A DNA stretch of 64,000 nucleotides from Mesobacillus sp. S13 (GTDB lineage: Bacteria > Bacillota > Bacilli > Bacillales > Cytobacillaceae). The DNA lies in NCBI RefSeq assembly GCF_020422885.1, contig NZ_CP084622.1, positions 668,001-732,000 of the forward strand, read 5' to 3'. The position numbers and the translations under genes are program-made. Shown in pieces: positions 61,007 to 64,000 of the stretch (the stretch's first letter is position 1; each line of letters starts with the position of its first letter). Below the pieces are notes generated by a model. That model was not told the DNA's origin, did no database searches, and saw nothing but the letters and a program-made list of their open reading frames with translations.

Positions 61007-61095
61007 CATGCCAGAGCTTACCAACTATCCCCCTTCTATCAAACTCCTTATGCACTCCCCAGGCATTCACATTTTATCCAAAGGGGAGAATCTTC

Positions 61096-62694
61096 TTGAG
61101 AACCATCTACAAAAATGGAATCATCTATACATTTAATTCACGCAATCCAATTGTACAAGCAGTGGTCATCGAAAATGGCCGTTTTATTGATATGGGAACT
61201 ACCGAGGACATGGTGCTGCACTGGGGAAGCCAGGCACAAATCATTGACCTAGAAGGGAAAACGGCCACGCCAGGCCTCATCGACAGCCACCTTCACCTGT
61301 CCATCATGGCGGATAGCTTCATCAACCTTGATTTTGTGGGCGTCACGTCAAGGCATGAGATGCTGGCAAAAATTAAGGCAAAAGCTAGTCAGCTTGAGCC
61401 TGGTGAATGGATTGTCGGCTCAAGCTGGGATGAGAATCTTTTTACCGATGGAGGAATTCCGACGATGGCTGAGCTGGATTATGTGGCGCCAGCCAACCCG
61501 TTATTTTTAACAAGGACTTGCTTGCATGCGACCTTGGTCAACAGTAAAGCTTTGGAAGTGAGCGGCTATCATCCGGCGATCACAGTGCCGGAGGGCGGAA
61601 CAATCTTACTCGATGAAATCACGAAACAGCCGACTGGCCTGTTCCTTGAGTCAGCGGCGAATCTGGTCAGGGCCTACATTCCTGAGCGTTCATACGATGA
61701 CTGGAAAAAAGCGATGCGCCAGACGATGAATTTTGCGATGAGCAAAGGGCTGACCAGCGTGCATACGAATGACCCGCTCTATCTTGGCGGGTTGGAAAAA
61801 ACATGGGATCTATTCAATGAGCTATTAAATGGAGAGCAGCTTGGCTTACGAAGTAATCTCCTGATAAACCATGAATTTTTACCAAACTTAAAAGAAGCGG
61901 GAATGTACACGGGCTATGGCAATGACACGCTGCAAATCGGTGCGGTGAAAATTTTTGCCGACGGGGCGTTTGGACGAAGGACAGCTTTGTTGTCGGAGCC
62001 TTATAGCGATGCGCCGGGTCACTATGGTGATGCGATGTATGACCAGGAGCAGCTCTATGAAATCGTGAAAGGGGCACGCGAACTGGACATGCCGATTGCG
62101 GTCCATACAATTGGTGACCAGGCGCTAGAAAATGTCCTTGATGTGCTGGACCAGTTCCCGGCTGCAGCTTATCGTGACAGGCTGATACATGCCCAAGTTC
62201 TGCGGGAGGAATTGATTCCTCGCCTGAAATCACCAAGCCGGATTGCCGATATTCAGCCGCGCTTCATTGCGAGTGACTTTCCTTGGGTTCAGGAGCGCCT
62301 TGGTGCAGAGCGGATCAAGCTTTCATACGCCTGGAAAACTTTGATGGATGCAGGCGTCATTTGTGCCGGGGGTTCTGATTCTCCGGTTGAGCCAGTCGAT
62401 CCTATTCTCGGAATCCATGCTGCTGTCACCCGGAAAAAGCCAGGCGAAATTCACGATGGCTACGTGCCAGAGCAGAAACTGTCAATGGTCGACGCGTTCC
62501 GTCTATTTACAGAATTAGGAGCTTATCCAACAAACGAAGAGACGTTAAAAGGCACGATCTCAAGGGGGAAATTAGCTGATTTGACACTTTATTCGAAAAA
62601 TCCATTTGAAATGAAGGATGCGGATGAGCTTTTATCGATGAATATCGAGATGACCATCATTGGCGGGGAAATCAAGTATCGAAGGCTTACATAG
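61096..62694 (+). CDS. YtcJ-like amidohydrolase (amidohydrolase 3 family)
   Basis: A 532-residue metal-dependent hydrolase (B. subtilis YtcJ is 529). Motif 1 is PGLIDSHLHLS (about 56-66) with the metal-binding His-x-His. Next come FADGAFGRRTALLSEPY and AVHTIGDQALENVLDVL with further ligand His. The last active-site Asp is in CAGGSDSPVEPVDP. Relatives cleave C-N bonds of small amides such as N-substituted formamides. The start is TTG 61096, nine bases after AAGGGGAG. A lysine riboswitch precedes the gene, which points to a lysine-related substrate or product; this is inferred only. Confidence 0.85.
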   Translation: MRTIYKNGIIYTFNSRNPIVQAVVIENGRFIDMGTTEDMVLHWGSQAQIIDLEGKTATPGLIDSHLHLSIMADSFINLDFVGVTSRHEMLAKIKAKASQLEPGEWIVGSSWDENLFTDGGIPTMAELDYVAPANPLFLTRTCLHATLVNSKALEVSGYHPAITVPEGGTILLDEITKQPTGLFLESAANLVRAYIPERSYDDWKKAMRQTMNFAMSKGLTSVHTNDPLYLGGLEKTWDLFNELLNGEQLGLRSNLLINHEFLPNLKEAGMYTGYGNDTLQIGAVKIFADGAFGRRTALLSEPYSDAPGHYGDAMYDQEQLYEIVKGARELDMPIAVHTIGDQALENVLDVLDQFPAAAYRDRLIHAQVLREELIPRLKSPSRIADIQPRFIASDFPWVQERLGAERIKLSYAWKTLMDAGVICAGGSDSPVEPVDPILGIHAAVTRKKPGEIHDGYVPEQKLSMVDAFRLFTELGAYPTNEETLKGTISRGKLADLTLYSKNPFEMKDADELLSMNIEMTIIGGEIKYRRLT

Positions 62695-62804
62695 AGCCTT
62701 CTTTTTTTTTGAGTTTTTATAACTAAAGTCCTAAAATTTTCTGAATCTTAGCCGAAATAGAAGGTAAGAGGGGTAATTTATATTACTGGACAGGAGAGCG
62801 GAAA

Positions 62805-64000
62805 ATGAAATTCAAAAAGAGATTCGCAAAACCACAGGTAAGATTCGCAAAACCGCAAATGAAAACCAGTGTCCGTGCCAAGTTATTGGCGGGTTTTTTT
62901 TCAGTATTGGCCTTGTTGGCTTTAGTGGCCATTATCTCGAACTTTGAGTTTAACAAAATGAACAGCCAGTACTCTTCATCTATTGAAGACCGGATGGAAA
63001 AGCTGAATCTGATTGTCGAGATGAAGGATGCCATCATGAGGGAGCAGCTTGCACTTCAAAAATATATGGCAAATGGCGATGGTGAAAGTCTGATCGAATT
63101 TGAGGGAGCTGTTGAGGATTTTAAGAAAAGCTCTAAGAAATATATGAGCACAACAGAATCCTCCGAGGGGAAAAAGGTAGGGGAAAACCTGATTGCAGCA
63201 GAAGCGCAATATTATGAAGTCGCTTCAGAGGCCTTTGTTTTAATAAGAGATGAACAGACGGTCAAGGTCCGATTGCTTATGCAGAAAGAAGGGAATCCAC
63301 TCATCTTCAACCTGAATTCTGCGGCAGAGGATGCAATCGAGTACCAGCAGGATGCGTTGAATGCTACGAGTGAAACTTTATCCGGACAAGTACAGAAAGT
63401 AGCGCTGCTCATCATTTTGCTCAGTGCAGCTGCTTTTATCATCGGAACAGTGATTGCTACCTATATCAGCAGGATCATTTCAAAGCCTGTCCAGCTTGTA
63501 TCACATGCAGCTAAGCAAATGGCTGACGGAAATCTGGCTATTGAAAAAATCAATGTGAAGAATAACGACGAAATTGGCCAGTTGGCAGCCGATTTCAATG
63601 AAATGGCAACAAACTTGCGGAATCTGATTTATCAAGTTAGCAGTACATCCGAGCAGGTTGCGGCATCTGCTGAAGAAATGATGGCAAGTGCGGATCAGAC
63701 CAACTCGGCTACGAATCAGGTAGCAACAGCCATCCAGGAAGTTGCCGGCGGTGCAGAACTCCAAAGCAAAAATACGGAGGAAAGTGCGAGGGCCGTAGGC
63801 GAAATGTCGGAAGGAATCCAGAGGGTTGCCGTTACGACATCCACGGTCGCTGAGTCTGCGGCTGATACAACGAAACAGGCAATGCTCGGACATGATTCTC
63901 TGGAAAAAGTAATCGAGAAGATGAAGACAATCAATCATACGACAAGTGAAACGAATGCTGTCATCAAGGATTTGGATCACAAATCAGCTGAAATTGGCAA
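62805..64000 (+). CDS. methyl-accepting chemotaxis protein (cut by window end)
   Basis: The first 398 codons of a receptor. An N-terminal basic stretch has a 7-residue tandem duplication, RFAKPQV then RFAKPQM. A membrane helix (about 30-52) is followed by a four-helix-bundle sensor (about 55-200). Membrane helix 2 is at about 203-225 and HAMP at about 226-280 (SKPVQLVSHAAKQMADGNLAIEKINVKNNDEIGQLAADFNEM). The start of the signalling domain is ASAEEMMASADQTNSATNQVATAIQEVAGGAELQSKNTEESARAVGEMSEGIQRVA. The conserved hairpin tip is beyond the window. ATG 62805 follows AGGAGAGCGG. Confidence 0.93.
   Translation, partial: MKFKKRFAKPQVRFAKPQMKTSVRAKLLAGFFSVLALLALVAIISNFEFNKMNSQYSSSIEDRMEKLNLIVEMKDAIMREQLALQKYMANGDGESLIEFEGAVEDFKKSSKKYMSTTESSEGKKVGENLIAAEAQYYEVASEAFVLIRDEQTVKVRLLMQKEGNPLIFNLNSAAEDAIEYQQDALNATSETLSGQVQKVALLIILLSAAAFIIGTVIATYISRIISKPVQLVSHAAKQMADGNLAIEKINVKNNDEIGQLAADFNEMATNLRNLIYQVSSTSEQVAASAEEMMASADQTNSATNQVATAIQEVAGGAELQSKNTEESARAVGEMSEGIQRVAVTTSTVAESAADTTKQAMLGHDSLEKVIEKMKTINHTTSETNAVIKDLDHKSAEIG

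Overview
The window reads as chromosome of a Gram-positive, endospore-former-type Bacillaceae bacterium. Strong AGGAGG-type ribosome binding sites, frequent TTG/GTG starts, and many genes with close Bacillus subtilis counterparts in sequence and length (ytoQ, yknWXYZ, gntRKP, yvrJ, ywcA/ywcB-type genes) support this. A B. subtilis-type GntR operator and a sigma-W-type promoter point the same way. I see no rRNA, tRNA, CRISPR array or prophage. The genus cannot be fixed from the sequence.

Layout. 0-4.2 kb: a CNNM/CorC membrane protein, YtoQ, a GNAT acetyltransferase and a TauE/SafE permease. 4.3-20.6 kb: two tandem-repeat arrays, each split by an identical 1459-bp IS256-family element in the same orientation. 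The 12.8 kb between the elements holds three ABC transport systems, a TetR/NmrA pair with an operator-like site, a two-component system and a methyltransferase. 20.7-23.5 kb: a YwaF-like membrane protein, a diguanylate cyclase, a SatP/YaaH-type transporter and an unlisted 47-residue zinc-ribbon gene. 23.9-27.5 kb: a class F sortase, a duplicated His-containing helical surface protein with an MPKTG sorting signal, a RskA-type anti-sigma factor and its ECF sigma factor. 27.7-40.4 kb: AraC regulators, a DUF1659/DUF2922/YvrJ trio, an MFS transporter, a DUF438 protein, MscS, MsrA, a VOC protein, a DUF485/symporter pair and a BmrA-like exporter. 40.5-49.3 kb: the yknWXYZ operon behind a sigma-W-like promoter, an XRE/membrane operon and a YhaQP/NatAB-like exporter. 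49.8-64 kb: a PAS-GAF-GGDEF-EAL protein, a secreted beta-propeller protein, the gntRKP operon, a NERD protein, a lysine riboswitch ahead of a YtcJ-like amidohydrolase, and a chemotaxis receptor cut by the window edge.

Two things stand out. First, five intergenic arrays of mutually different sequence share one architecture: a 52- or 53-bp period (very close to five DNA helical turns), and in most of them an inverted repeat in each unit. Three further arrays have the last codons of the upstream gene as their repeat unit. Second, the ECF sigma operon and the sortase/surface-protein operon both carry AAGTGATC-N17-CGTTAGC at promoter distance. This suggests one regulon in which the sigma factor drives itself and a surface protein with its own dedicated sortase.

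Starts were moved from the longest reading frame to an internal codon wherever a well-spaced ribosome binding site supported it. Family names come from recognised motifs and lengths, not from database searches.
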